From assembly GCA_037043235.1 (NCBI GenBank), contig JAWRVZ010000215.1, positions 746,001-810,000 of the forward strand: 64,000 bases of DNA, read 5' to 3'. Below, one piece after another: positions 13,901-24,900 of the stretch. Both the position numbers and the translations under genes were made by a program. The DNA is from Rhodeus uyekii (taxonomy: Eukaryota; Chordata; Actinopteri; Cypriniformes; Acheilognathidae). Under the pieces are notes generated by a model. The model had not been told where the DNA came from. It saw only the letters and a list, made by a program, of their open reading frames with translations, and searched no databases. Positions within the stretch are counted from its first letter, which is position 1, and each line of letters begins with the position of its first letter.

Positions 13901-16900
13901 GCGTCTGCGCACTAATACATTGCAAAATATTGAGTCGGCAAACAGAATTAATATTTATACTTTATATCAGCTTTATTTCAATTAAACATGACAAGATTGA
14001 ATGTGCAAAAGTGCAAATTAGATTTAAGAGCTGCAGCTAAGAGGAACAAATTTAAATAAATAATAAATCAATTTAAACAATTAAATTGTGTGTGTGTGTG
14101 TGAGAGCGAGTGAGAGTGTGTATGAGAGTGTGTGTGTGTGTAAGAGAGAGTGTATTGTGTGTGTGTGTGTGCGCGTGTGTACCTGCACGGCAGATCCCCT
14201 CATGCATCTCTCTGTCCTCAGCGGACACACTCGTGCTGCACGAGAGGAAGGCGAAGGCGAAGAGCTCCTGCACGCGGGGAGGCGGCCGCACGACGGCGCT
14301 CATCCTCCTCAGCCAATCCTGACACTGCTCCGCCGACAGGAAGTTACACCTGAACACAACAGGTTCAAATGTGTCCCAGATCACACACTATACACTATGC
14401 ACTCATCTGTGTGTATGAACTTTACAAGGTTATTTATTACAGTGCATTATTGTTAACATTACACTTAATTAAGCATTATGTGGGCATTTAAAGTAAATGT
14501 TTTCCATTTTGTAATTTTCCCACTGCTATACCAGAAAAGGCATATAATAGTGCACATGTATGTGAGTTGGGACATTTATTTTCCTAATACACAGTATTTT
14601 GTCTGATTCATCAGGCACATTATTCCAGAGAAAACAGTTACTGTCTCCCTCACAACGCAGGCACTGTATTGTGAGATATATATAATATCACTGAGGATAT
14701 TGTGCACAGATGATGTGAGACCGCGAGGACACATTTGTTAGGCAAAGCAGTTATACAGACGTACCTGATGACCTTGCAGTCTTTGCAGGTGAAGTGCAGT
14801 TGTGTCAGATCACGACACTCCACACTCTCAATCAGCTGCAGTGGGACCTGATGTGTGTACAAGAACACAACAACATCACAATTGTGTCTTTAGGCCTTGA
14901 ATGTAACGTGTGATGTTTGCGACCCAAACACGTGTAATGTATGACAGAGTCTGCATGATGAATAACGCTTATATTTTGCTAGATGTGCAGTAAGTGGTTT
15001 CTGAGAAACACTGCTGACAGACTGAGCATCTAACACACTTATAGCCAATCAGCAGTAGGGGGCGTGTCTACTCATGATGGAGGAGAGAGACTGAGCCAAT
15101 CAGCAGTAGGGGGCGTGTCTGCGATACATCCAGTTTTTCATTGCGTGTTCGTGCATTTGGGGGCGGAGCAATGAAGGGAGGGGCGTGTCTGTTTGGGTTG
15201 ATTTCAAATATCAACAGTGTTTCTCAGAAATCACTGACTGCTTTTAGTCAGTGCAGAGATAAACTCCGCTCACACACTTCTGATCAGTGATTGATATGTC
15301 GCATCTGCTGTGGCGAGACAAACGGCCTGTTTCTGGAAGCATACTGGTTAGGACATGGGTGTAATACCGTTCTGATTCAAACAGTGTCATTCACGCATGT
15401 GTATCTGCATGTCATTAGAGTCTGAGATATCAGATGTCCAGCTGTTATTGTCTTACATTGATGGCGTTCTCTTGGAGCTTGATGTGAAGGCGGTAGCTGG
15501 TTAAGGCAATGACAGACTCCTCAGTCCTCCCGACATGTTCCACACACTCGCCGTGCAGCAGCGGAAACACGACCTAATACATATACATATTACTAAAGCC
15601 CTATGAAACAGACACACACACATATATATATTTGGTTATTCCCGAATCGAACAGTGCTACTCCCGAACCGGATAGAGTCATTCCCATACCGGACAGTTCT
15701 ATTCCCGAACCGGACAGTTCTATTCCCGAACCGGACCGTTCTATTCCCGAACCGGACAGTTCTATTCCCGAACCGGACAGTTCTATTCCCGAACCGGACA
15801 GTGCTTTCCCGAACCGGACATTTCTATTCCCGAACCGGACAGTTCTATTCCCGAACCGGACAGTTCTATTCCCGAACCGGACATTTATATTCCCGAACCG
15901 GACATTTATATTCCCGAACCGGACAGAGCTATTCCCGAACCGGACAGTTCTATTCCCGAACCGGACAGTTCTATTCCCGAACCGGACAGAGCTATTCCCG
16001 AACCGGACAGTGCTTTCCCGAACCGGACAGTGCTTTCCCGAACCGGACAGTTCTATTCCCGAACCGGACAGTTCTATTCCCGAACCGGACCGTTCTATTC
16101 CCGAACCGGACAGTTCTATTCCCGAACCGGACAGTGCTTTCCCGAACCGGACCGTTCTATTCCCGAACCGGACAGTTCTATTCCCGAACCGGACAGTGCT
16201 TTCCCGAACCGGACAGTGCTTTCCCGAACCGGACAGTTCTATTCCCGAACCGGACAGAGCTATTCCCGAACCGGACAGTTCTATTCCCGAACCGGACAGT
16301 GCTTTCCCGAACCGGACAGTTCTATTCCCGAACCGAACAGTGCTTTCCCGAACCAGACAGTGCAATTCCCGAACCGGACAGTGCTTTCCCGAACCGGACA
16401 GTTCTATTCCCGAACCGGACAGAGCTATTCCCGAACCGGACAGTTCTATTCCCGAACCGGACAGTTCTATTCCCGAACCGGACAGTTCTATTCCCGAACT
16501 GGACAGAGCTATTCCCGAACCGGACAGAGCTATTCCCGAACCGGACATAGCTATTCCCGAACCGGACAGAGCTATTCCCGAACCGGACAGTTCTATTCCC
16601 GAACCGGACAGAGCTGTTCCCGAACCGGACAGTGCTTTCCCGAACCGGACCGTTCTATTCCCGAACCGGACAGTTCTATTCCCGAACCGGACAGTGCTTT
16701 CCCGAACCGGACAGTGCTTTCCCGAACCGGACAGTTCTATTCCCGAACCGGACAGAGCTATTCCCGAACCGGACAGTTCTATTCCCGAACCGGACAGTGC
16801 TTTCCCGAACCGGACAGTTCTATTCCCGAACCGAACAGTGCTTTCCCGAACCAGACAGTGCAATTCCCGAACCGGACAGTGCTTTCCCGAACCGGACAGT

Positions 16901-19681
16901 TCTATTCCCGAACCGGACAGAGCTATTCCCGAACCGGACAGTTCTATTCCCGAACCGGACAGTTCTATTCCCGAACCGGACAGTTCTATTCCCGAACTGG
17001 ACAGAGCTATTCCCGAACCGGACAGAGCTATTCCCGAACCGGACATAGCTATTCCCGAACCGGACAGAGCTATTCCCGAACCGGACAGTTCTATTCCCGA
17101 ACCGGACAGAGCTGTTCCCGAACCGGACAGAGCTGTTCCCGAACCGGACATAGCTATTCCCGAACCGGACAGTTCTATTCCCGAACCGGACAGAGCTATT
17201 CCCGAACCGGACAGAGCTATTCCCGAACCGGACAGTTCTATTCCCGAACCGGACAGTTCTATTCCCGAACCGGACAGTGCTTTCCCGAACCGGACAGTGC
17301 TATTCCCGAACCGAACAGTGCTTTCCCGAACCGGACAGTGCTATCGAGGAACCGGACAGTTCTATTCCCGAACCGGACAGTTCTATTCCCGAACCGGACA
17401 GTGCTATTCCCGAACCGGACAGTTCTATTCCCGAACCGGACAGTTCTATTCCCGAACCGGACAGTGCTTTCCCGAACCGGACAGTTCTATTCCCGAACCG
17501 GACAGTTCTATTCCCGAACCGGACAGAGCTATTCCCGAACCGGACAGAGCTATTCCCGAACCGGACAGAGCTATTCCCGAACCGGACAGTTCTATTCCCG
17601 AACCGGACAGAGCTATTCCCGAACCGGACAGAGCTATTCCCGAACCGGACAGTTCTATTCCCGAACCGGACAGAGCTATTCCCGAACCGGACAGAGCTAT
17701 TCCCGAACCGGTTTAGAGCTATTCCCGAACCGGACAGAGCTATTCCCGAACCGGACAGAGCTATTCCCGAACCGGACAGAGCTATTCCCGAACCGGACAG
17801 AGCTATTCCCGAACCGGTTTAGAGCTATTCCCGAACCGGACAGAGCTATTCCCGAACCGGACAGAGCTATTCCCGAACCGGACAGAGCTATTCCCGAACC
17901 GGACATAGCTATTCCCGAACCGGACAGAGCTATTCCCGAACCGGACAGTTCTATTCCCGAACCGGACAGAGCTGTTCCCGAACCGGACAGAGCTGTTCCC
18001 GAACCGGACATAGCTATTCCCGAACCGGACAGTTCTATTCCCGAACCGGACAGAGCTATTCCCGAACCGGTTTAGAGCTATTCCCGAACCGGACAGAGCT
18101 ATTCCCGAACCGGACAGAGCTATTCCCGAACCGGACAGAGCTATTCCCGAACCGGACAGAGCTATTCCCGAACCGGACAGTTCTATTCCCGAACCGGACA
18201 GTGCTTTCCCGAACCGGACAGTGCTATTCCCGAACCGAACAGTGCTTTCCCGAACCGGACAGTGCTATCGAGGAACCGGACAGTTCTATTCCCGAACCGG
18301 ACAGTTCTATTCCCGAACCGGACAGTTCTATTCCCGAACCGGACAGTGCTTTCCCGAACCGGACAGTGCTATTCCCGAACCGGACAGTTCTATTCCCAAA
18401 CAGGACAGTTCTATTCCCGAACCGGACAGTGCTTTCCCGAACCGGACAGTGCTTTCCCGAACCGGACAGTGCTATTCCCGAACCGAACAGTGCTTTCCCG
18501 AACCGGACAGTGCTATCGAGGAACCGGACAGTTCTATTCCCGAACCGGACAGTTCTATTCCCGAACCGGACAGTGCTATTCCCGAACCGGACAGTTCTAT
18601 TCCCGAACCGGACAGTTCTATTCCCGAACCGGACAGTGCTTTCCCGAACCGGACAGTGCTATTCCCGAACCGGACAGTTCTATTCCCGAACCGGACAGTT
18701 CTATTCCCGAACCGGACAGTTCTATTCCCGAACCGGACAGTGCTATTCCCGAACCGGACAGTTCTATTCCCGAACCGGACAGTTCTATTCCCGAACCGGA
18801 CAGTGCTTTCCCGAACCGGACAGTGCTATTCCCGAACCGGACAGTGCTATTCCCGAACCGGACAGTTCTATTCCCGAACCGGACAGTGCTTTCCCGAACC
18901 GGACAGTGCTATTCCCGAACCGGACAGTTCTATTCCCGAACCGGACAGTTCTATTCCCGAACCTGGACAGGGCTTTCCCGAACCGGACAGTGCTATTCCC
19001 GAACCGGACAGTTCTATTCCCGAACCGAACAGTGCTATCGAGGAACCGGACAGTTCTATTCCCAAACCGGACAGTTCTATTCCCGAACCGGACAGTTCTA
19101 TTCCCGAACCGGACAGTTCTATTCCCGAACCGAACAGTGCTATCGAGGAACCGGACAGTTCTATTCCCGAACCGGACAGTTCTATTCCTGAACCGGACAG
19201 TTCTATTCCCGAACCGGACAGTTCTATTCCCGAACCAGACAGTTCTATTCCCGAACCGGACAGTTCTATTCCCAAACCGGACAGTTCTATTCCCAAACCG
19301 GACAGTTCTATTCCCGAACCGGACAGTTCTATTCCCGAACCGGACAGTTCTATTCCCGAACCGGACAGTTCTATTCCCGAACCGAACAGTGCTATCGAGG
19401 AACCGGACAGTTCTATTCCCGAACCGGACAGTTCTATTCCCGAACCGGACAGTTCTATTCCCGAACCGAACAGTGCTATCGAGGAACCGGACAGTTCTAT
19501 TCCCGAACCGGACAGTTCTATTCCCGAACCGCTGTGATACCTGTTCGTGCTCCGGGGCGGGGCTCCCGCGGGCCTCCAAACTCTGCTGCCCCTCTTCAAC
19601 CTTCACAACACAAGCACTGTATTTGAACAGAGTCATCAGCGATCAGACAGTGCAGTAAATGAGGGAAAGCTGTCTCACCAT
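1773..19681 (-). CDS. mtmr3: Myotubularin-related protein 3 (PI3P/PI(3,5)P2 phosphatase), 17 coding exons
   Basis: Removes the 3-phosphate of PI3P and PI(3,5)P2 on endosomal and autophagic membranes. Exons read 5' to 3' on the minus strand: 19679-19681 (ATG), 19541-19600, 15457-15573, 14765-14847, 14183-14349, 13784-13877, 13583-13696, 11971-12290, 11786-11897, 11393-11588, 9881-10066, 9632-9802, 5173-5318, 4340-5081, 4037-4102, 3584-3672, 1773-1959. All internal junctions have GT/AG and join in phase; total about 950 residues. PH-GRAM is at about 22-145, the phosphatase domain at about 150-560 with active-site CSDGWDR near residue 396, a Ser/Thr-rich acidic linker follows, then a coiled coil (RLRQMEAGHQLQVETLKQQV) and a FYVE domain at about 860-930. 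The FYVE wording (PSQQL..EP, DLELEKPITASSN end) fits MTMR3 rather than MTMR4. It is shorter than human MTMR3 (about 1,200) because the linker is shorter. The first two exons are the least certain: an alternative start at 19,636 reads straight through 19,541 without the 78-bp intron. Confidence 0.93.
2970..3529. mobile_element. 560-bp MITE-like element with AAAGGG(G/C)TCATGAA ends
   Basis: The left end AAAGGGCTCATGAA and right end TTCATGACCCCTTT form imperfect terminal inverted repeats. The interior has no coding capacity. It lies in the mtmr3 intron between exons 3584-3672 and 1773-1959. I could not identify a target duplication, so the superfamily is open. Confidence 0.55.
3584..3672 (-). 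CDS. mtmr3: mtmr3 exon: first half of FYVE finger
   Basis: Encodes TQWYSDHPASRCYGCERTFW then LATRKHHC with a split Arg codon (AG|G). It carries the WxxD start (W-Y-S-D), the first CxxC zinc pair and the R-K-H-H-C-R phosphoinositide-binding motif. The next pair of ligands is in the last exon. Confidence 0.93.
3823..3940 (+). repeat. B-box SINE/MITE-like element, copy 2
   Basis: Starts GTGTGTCTAACAGTAGAGAG, then the standard core with GGTTCGATTCC. Lies in an mtmr3 intron. Confidence 0.85.
4181..4302 (+). repeat. B-box SINE/MITE-like element, copy 3
   Basis: Near-identical to copy 2, 360 bases away, in the next mtmr3 intron. It ends GATAAAAGCGTCTGATAAAC, keeping part of the inverted-repeat terminus. 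Confidence 0.85.
4340..5081 (-). CDS. mtmr3: mtmr3 long linker exon (SRLPKTRSYDD to coiled coil)
   Basis: A 742-base exon. It opens with RLPKTRSYDDL, conserved in MTMR3/4, runs through a low-complexity Ser/Pro/Glu linker, and ends in a heptad-like segment before the HVNGKL end. The linker is about half the human length. A SINE-like copy ends only about 38 bases from the 3' edge of this exon. Confidence 0.92.
5405..9168. repeat. 112-bp satellite array, about 33 copies, in an mtmr3 intron
   Basis: The repeat distance is exactly 112 (for example the AAAGCTGAATTTATTAG starts at 5521 and 5633). Units differ by a handful of substitutions (ATAAATAC/ATACATAC, CAGTG/GAATG, CATTTATT/AATTTATT). Each unit carries a perfect 14-bp palindrome AAAACAGCTGTTTT. 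The array fills most of the 4.3-kb intron between exons 9632-9802 and 5173-5318, and the final unit is truncated near 9168. Confidence 0.97.
9175..9590. other. AT-rich intronic sequence without recognisable feature
   Basis: About 415 bases between the 112-bp array and exon 9632-9802 of mtmr3. No exon, repeat or element recognised. Confidence 0.6.
10181..10302 (+). repeat. B-box SINE/MITE-like element, copy 4
   Basis: Standard core ending GAATGCGATGCAAGTCACTT. It runs straight into the CTTGAGAAAGC end of the TAGCATG repeat block, as if truncated by it. Confidence 0.85.
10303..11165. repeat. Degenerate TTAGCATG-type tandem block
   Basis: Near-identical 29-bp units (TAGCATGTCGTTAGCATGAT plus AGTATGAAT) at about 10,365-10,560 decay into diverged ~30-bp units to 11,165. 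Left flank CTTGAGAAAGCCGGACC. It is in the mtmr3 intron between exons 11393-11588 and 9881-10066. A related block lies inverted at 20,490-20,960. Confidence 0.8.
11393..11588 (-). CDS. mtmr3: mtmr3 exon with phosphatase active-site loop
   Basis: Encodes WLSALEGTRW to the LLDPFYRTIK end. It contains the CX5R P-loop VHCSDGWDRTPQ, the hallmark of active myotubularins, so catalysis should be intact. The donor is a non-consensus ATCAAG|GTCTTC. Lys replaces the usual Glu just before the GFQVLVE segment of the next exon (10066). Confidence 0.95.
11971..12290 (-). CDS. mtmr3: mtmr3 exon: WWGWRN segment and acidic insert
   Basis: Encodes HQSSGAVIGRCGQPEVSWWG onward and ends in RSYAAAVANRAKGGGCECP. 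The segments either side of a variable Ala/Pro-rich insert match the myotubularin phosphatase domain closely. It starts after an AG|A split codon and ends CCA G|GTAAAG. The 52-bp satellite array begins about 130 bases upstream of this exon, in the preceding intron. Confidence 0.93.
12421..13386. repeat. 52-bp minisatellite, about 18 copies, in an mtmr3 intron
   Basis: Starts of CGAGTGG recur at 12431, 12483, 12535, so the period is 52. Units are almost identical (GGACACG/GGGCACG), with one unit short by a few bases near 12,942. On the minus strand, the direction of mtmr3 transcription, each unit reads AGCCAATCAG (CCAAT box) then GGGGGCGTGTC. Confidence 0.97.
14085..14182. repeat. GT/GA-rich microsatellite
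   Basis: Interrupted (GT)n with GAGAG tracts. It directly follows the donor of mtmr3 exon 14183-14349 on the minus strand. Confidence 0.9.
15040..15125. repeat. Two isolated inverted copies of the 52-bp unit
   Basis: AGCCAATCAGCAGTAGGGGG followed by CGTGTCT occurs twice, separated by GATGGAGGAGAGAGACTG. This is the reverse complement of the 12,421-13,386 unit, two introns away in the same gene. Confidence 0.85.
15640..19533. repeat. 21/20-bp minisatellite, about 187 copies, filling the first large coding intron of mtmr3
   Basis: Unit TTCCCGAACCGGACAGTTCT plus A, with 20-bp variants (GTGCTTTCCCGAA) and scattered TATCGAGG and GGTTTAGAG variants. Because 21 is a multiple of 3, very long frames are open on both strands (up to about 690 codons), but they encode only the period. 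Block duplications are visible: the rare CCAGACAGTGCAATTCC variant recurs 498 bases apart (16351, 16849), and a GACATAGCT block recurs 860 bases apart (17041, 17901). The array stops about 7 bases short of the mtmr3 exon donor at 19540. Confidence 0.97.
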
Positions 19682-19883
19682 TGCCCGGGACGGAGAGAGG
19701 ATCCGCAGGCCCCAGACGACCTGAGACACGGATGAGGAACATTTACATGCACTGCTAATAAAAACATCATCTGCATTTATCAAATATTCCTCACCAATAC
19801 ACTGTCATCATGATTCCAGAGCACAGTGCTATAATATACAACCACGGCAATATCACTTGGGGGATGGCGTTAAAAAACAACCT

Positions 19884-20040
19884 TCCCAAACAATGACATA
19901 ATCAATGAAACATTTCATAATCAATGAAACATTTCATAATCAATGAAACCTTCCATAATCAATGAAACCTTCCATAATCAATGAAACATTTCATAATCAA
20001 TGAAACCTTCCATAATCAATGAAACCTTCCATAATCAATG
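19884..20040. repeat. Short 18-19-bp tandem repeat
   Basis: About nine copies of CATAATCAATGAAAC plus ATTT or CTTC, upstream of mtmr3 coding exon 1. Confidence 0.9.
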
Positions 20041-20489
20041 AGCCGTTCGGCTGTTGCTGAATCAATTCAGTGAGCAGATTAGATGAGACTGAAGCTATAG
20101 ATCCTATGGATTTCACACACACACACACACACACACTCTTGAGTAAATCAGCCCAAAACCAAGACAAAACAATAAGGGATTATATTTCACATAAATAAAT
20201 TGAAGGCTGTTTTGACAATGAAGCAAATTCACCCGTAGATTCTGTAAAACGGTACTGGATTTATACTTGTAAAACATACACTATCATTTAAAAATATTAT
20301 TATTTGCACTATGCATTATTATAGTAATCTTATATTACAGTTATGAATATGTAATTGTCATGAAATAGTGTCACAATGATGTCATTTTCTGTTTTGTTCC
20401 AATGTCTGTTCAGAATCACAATTTCTATTTTAAACAGATATCATTTCTCCAGAATCGTGGATTTATTAATGTCCTTCTAAATCTAAATG

Positions 20490-20960
20490 ACATGTTAATT
20501 AAAGCTAAATATTGCTAGCGACATGCTAATTCACGTTAAATCTCGCTAGCAACATTCTAATTCATGTTAAATCTCGCTAGCTACATGCAAGTCAGCGTTA
20601 AATCTTGTTTACGACTTGCTAATTAACGCTTAATCTTGCTAACAGCAAGCTAATTCATGCTAAAACTTGCTAGCAACATGTTAATTCTTACTAAATCTTG
20701 CTAGCGACTTGCTAATTCACATTATAACTTGCTAGTGACATGCTAATTCACGTTAAATCTCGCTAGCTACATGCTAGTCAGCGTTAAATCTCGCTTACGA
20801 CTTGCTAATTAACGCTTAATCTTGCTAACGACAAGCTAATTCATGCTAAATCTTGCTAGAAACATGCTAATTAATTAAAAATATTTAACAAACTAACCCT
20901 AACTTAAAGCTCTTTCTGGTCCTGCTTTCTCAAGCCAACTTTAAAGTTCGTTGACGAACT
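20490..20960. repeat. Degenerate GCTAGC/ATGCTAATTC repeat block, inverted relative to 10303-11165
   Basis: Units such as CTCGCTAGCTACATGCTAGT and GACATGCTAATTCACG are the reverse complement of the TTAGCATG/GCTAGC units at 10.3-11.2 kb. The right edge GGTCCTGCTTTCTCAAG mirrors the left edge CTTGAGAAAGCCGGACC there. Flanked on both sides by a duplicated CAATGATGTCA..AATCACAATTTCT segment (20375-20450 and 21008-21085). Confidence 0.7.
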
Positions 20961-21985
20961 TTACTCATCTAGTCTTATATTACATTTATGACAATTTAAA
21001 TGTCATGAAAATAGTGTCACAATGATGTCAGATGTCCATTTTCTGTTTTGTTGCAATGTCTGTTCAGAATCACAATTTCTATTTTAAACAGATATAATTT
21101 CTCCAGAATCGTGGATTTATGAATGTCCTCCGGTGATCAATAGAGTCATGCAAACTCTCACCTGAGAAGGCAATATTTCTTATCTTCAGATAAGGATTTT
21201 CATTAATACAAAATGTGTGAAATGAAATTGAATGAAAGCACTAGTTTTCCAGAGAATCTGGAGTCAGCAGTGACTCTAATTTCATTGTGTACCGATGCAT
21301 CAGGAGAGCAAGTAGAAATGTGAATTAGAAAAGGCAGGTAAACTCAACACACAGTGAAACGCAGATCTACATCCGTGTGCCACGCATGCACTAACACACA
21401 CACATTCCATGCACTGACGCGTGACGTTACAGGGACGGCATACCTGGATCGGGATCGGGATCGGGATCGGTCTCTCTGCGTGTGGAGCAGATGCTCAAAT
21501 AAAGAAAGTCTGCAAGAGAGATCATAACACATTTATACACATTTGGGAAATGCAAATCAACACTATATATACATATAAATACACAGTGCAACATAATCAG
21601 ATCATGTGACAATTTTGCATATTACGGTTTGTTTTATAATGGAATTGCATACTATTTGTGAAAAAACAAAGGGAATGAAGAAGAGTAAAGTGGATGCTTC
21701 TAAATAAAGTAACAGAGCAGCTTCAAAACAACAACCATTTTTCTCAAACGTAACAGATTAAGAATAAAGAAAACGGCTTATTAATGAGTGTCAGACTCGC
21801 AGGAATAAAGTAGGCCATGCGTGACCTGATAAAACCAACCAATGATAAACAGGGTGGATTAAAAGAGAAACTGGTTGTGTGGTGTGAAGGGCAGGTTACG
21901 GCTAAACACCGATGGCAATCAATCACAGAGAGGTTATGCAAACACATGCTGTTCCTGACTAGCTAATATTAACTGAGAATAATCT
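20960..21985. other. Intronic sequence, no gene recognised
   Basis: Mostly AT-rich. A GGATCG hexamer repeats four times at about 21446-21470. Nothing else supportable. Confidence 0.5.
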
Positions 21986-21987
21986 CA

Positions 21988-24900
21988 ACAAAACATGCAT
22001 GATGACAGATGTTACCACGCAGAACAAAACATGCATGATGACAGATGTGTTACCACGCGGAACAAAACATGCATGATGACAGGTGTGTTACCACGCGAAA
22101 CAAAACATGCATGATGACAGGTGTGTTACCACGCGAAACAAAACATGCATGATGACAGGTGTGTTACCACGCGAAACAAAACATGCATGATGACAGGTGT
22201 GTTACCACGCGAAACAAAACATGCATGATGACAGATGTGTTACCACGCGGAACAAAACATGCATGATGACAGGTGTGTTACCACGCGGAACAAAACATGC
22301 ATGATGACAGGTGTGTTACCATGCAGAACAAAACATGCATGATGACAGATGTGTTACCACGCGAAACAAAACATGCATGATGACAGATGTGTTACCACGC
22401 GAAACAAAACATGCATGATGACAGGTGTGTTACCATGCAGAACAAAACATGCATGATGACAGATGTGTTACCACGCGAAACAAAACATGCATGATGACCG
22501 GTGTGTTACCATGCAGAACAAAACATGCATGATGACAGATGTGTAACCACGCGAAACAAAACATGCATGATGACAGGTGTGTTACCATGCAGAACAAAAC
22601 ATGCATGATGACAGATGTGTTACCACGCGAAACAAAACATGCATGATGACAGGTGTGTTACCATGCAGAACAAAACATGCATGATGACAGATGTGTTACC
22701 ATGCAGAACAAAACATGCATGATGACAGATGTGTTACCACGCGAAACAAAACATGCATGATGACAGGTGTGTTACCACGCGAAACAAAACATGCATGATG
22801 ACAGGTGTGTTACCACGCGAAACAAAACATGCATGATGACAGGTGTGTTACCACGCGGAACAAAACATGCATGATGACAGATGTGTTACCACGCGAAACA
22901 AAACATGCATGATGACAGATGTGTTACCACGCGAAACAAAACATGCATGATGACAGGTGTGTTACCACGCGGAACAAAACATGCATGATGACAGATGTGT
23001 TACCACGCGAAACAAAACATGCATGATGACAGGTGTGTTACCATGCAGAACAAAACATGCATGATGACAGATGTGTTACCACGCGAAACAAAACATGCAT
23101 GATGACAGATGTGTTACCACGCGAAACAAAACATGCATGATGACAGGTGTGTTACCATGCAGAACAAAACATGCATGATGACAGATGTGTTACCACGCGA
23201 AACAAAACATGCATGATGACAGGTGTGTTACCATGCAGAACAAAACATGCATGATGACAGATGTGTTACCACGCGAAACAAAACATGCATGATGACAGGT
23301 GTGTTACCATGCAGAACAAAACATGCATGATGACAGATGTGTTACCACGCGAAACAAAACATGCATGATGACAGGTGTGTTACCATGCAGAACAAAACAT
23401 GCATGATGACAGATGTGTTACCATGCAGAACAAAACATGCATGATGACAGATGTGTTACCACGCGAAACAAAACATGCATGATGACAGGTGTGTTACCAC
23501 GCGAAACAAAACATGCATGATGACAGGTGTGTTACCACGCGAAACAAAACATGCATGATGACAGGTGTGTTACCACGCGAAACAAAACATGCATGATGAC
23601 AGGTGTGTTACCACGCGAAACAAAACATGCATGATGACAGGTGTGTTACCACGCGAAACAAAACATGCATGATGACAGGTGTGTTACCACGCGAAACAAA
23701 ACATGCATGATGACAGGTGTGTTACCACGCGAAACAAAACATGCATGATGACAGGTGTGTTACCACGCGAAACAAAACATGCATGATGACAGATGTGTTA
23801 CCACGCGAAACAAAACATGCATGATGACAGATGTGTTACCACGCGGAACAAAACATGCATGATGACAGATGTGTTACCACGCGGAACAAAACATGCATGA
23901 TGACAGGTGTGTTACCACGCGAAACAAAACATGCATGATGACAGGTGTGTTACCACGCAGAACAAAACATGCATGATGACAGATGTGTTACCACGCGAAA
24001 CAAAACATGCATGATGACAGGTGTGTTACCACGCGAAACAAAACATGCATGATGACAGGTGTGTTACCACGCGAAACAAAACATGCATGATGACAGGTGT
24101 GTTACCACGCGAAACAAAACATGCATGATGACAGGTGTGTTACCACGCGAAACAAAACATGCATGATGACAGGTGTGTTACCACGCGAAACAAAACATGC
24201 ATGATGACAGGTGTGTTACCACGCGAAACAAAACATGCATGATGACAGGTGTGTTACCACGCGAAACAAAACATGCATGATGACAGGTGTGTTACCACGC
24301 GAAACAAAACATGCATGATGACAGGTGTGTTACCACGCGGAACAAAACATGCATGATGACAGATGTGTTACCACGCGAAACAAAACATGCATGATGACAG
24401 ATGTGTTACCACGCGGAACAAAACATGCATGATGACAGATGTGTTACCACGCGAAACAAAACATGCATGATGACAGATGTGTTACCACGCGAAACAAAAC
24501 ATGCATGATGACAGATGTGTTACCACGCGAAACAAAACATGCATGATGACAGATGTGTTACCACGCGGAACAAAACATGCATGATGACAGATGTGTTACC
24601 ACGCGAAACAAAACATGCATGATGACAGATGTGTTACCACGCGGAACAAAACATGCATGATGACAGATGTGTTACCATAAAGAACAAAACATGCATGATG
24701 ACAGATGTGTTACCACGCGAAACAAAACATGCATGATGACAGGTGTGTTACCACGCGAAACAAAACATGCATGATGACAGGTGTGTTACCACGCGAAACA
24801 AAACATGCATGATGACAGGTGTGTTACCACGCGAAACAAAACATGCATGATGACAGATGTGTTACCACGCGAAACAAAACATGCATGATGACAGATGTGT

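Noticed and set aside
15601..17716. Open frames of 516 to 694 codons on both strands
   Set aside because: They only translate a 21-bp tandem repeat whose period is a multiple of three. Overlapping frames on both strands are open equally and the region is intronic in mtmr3.
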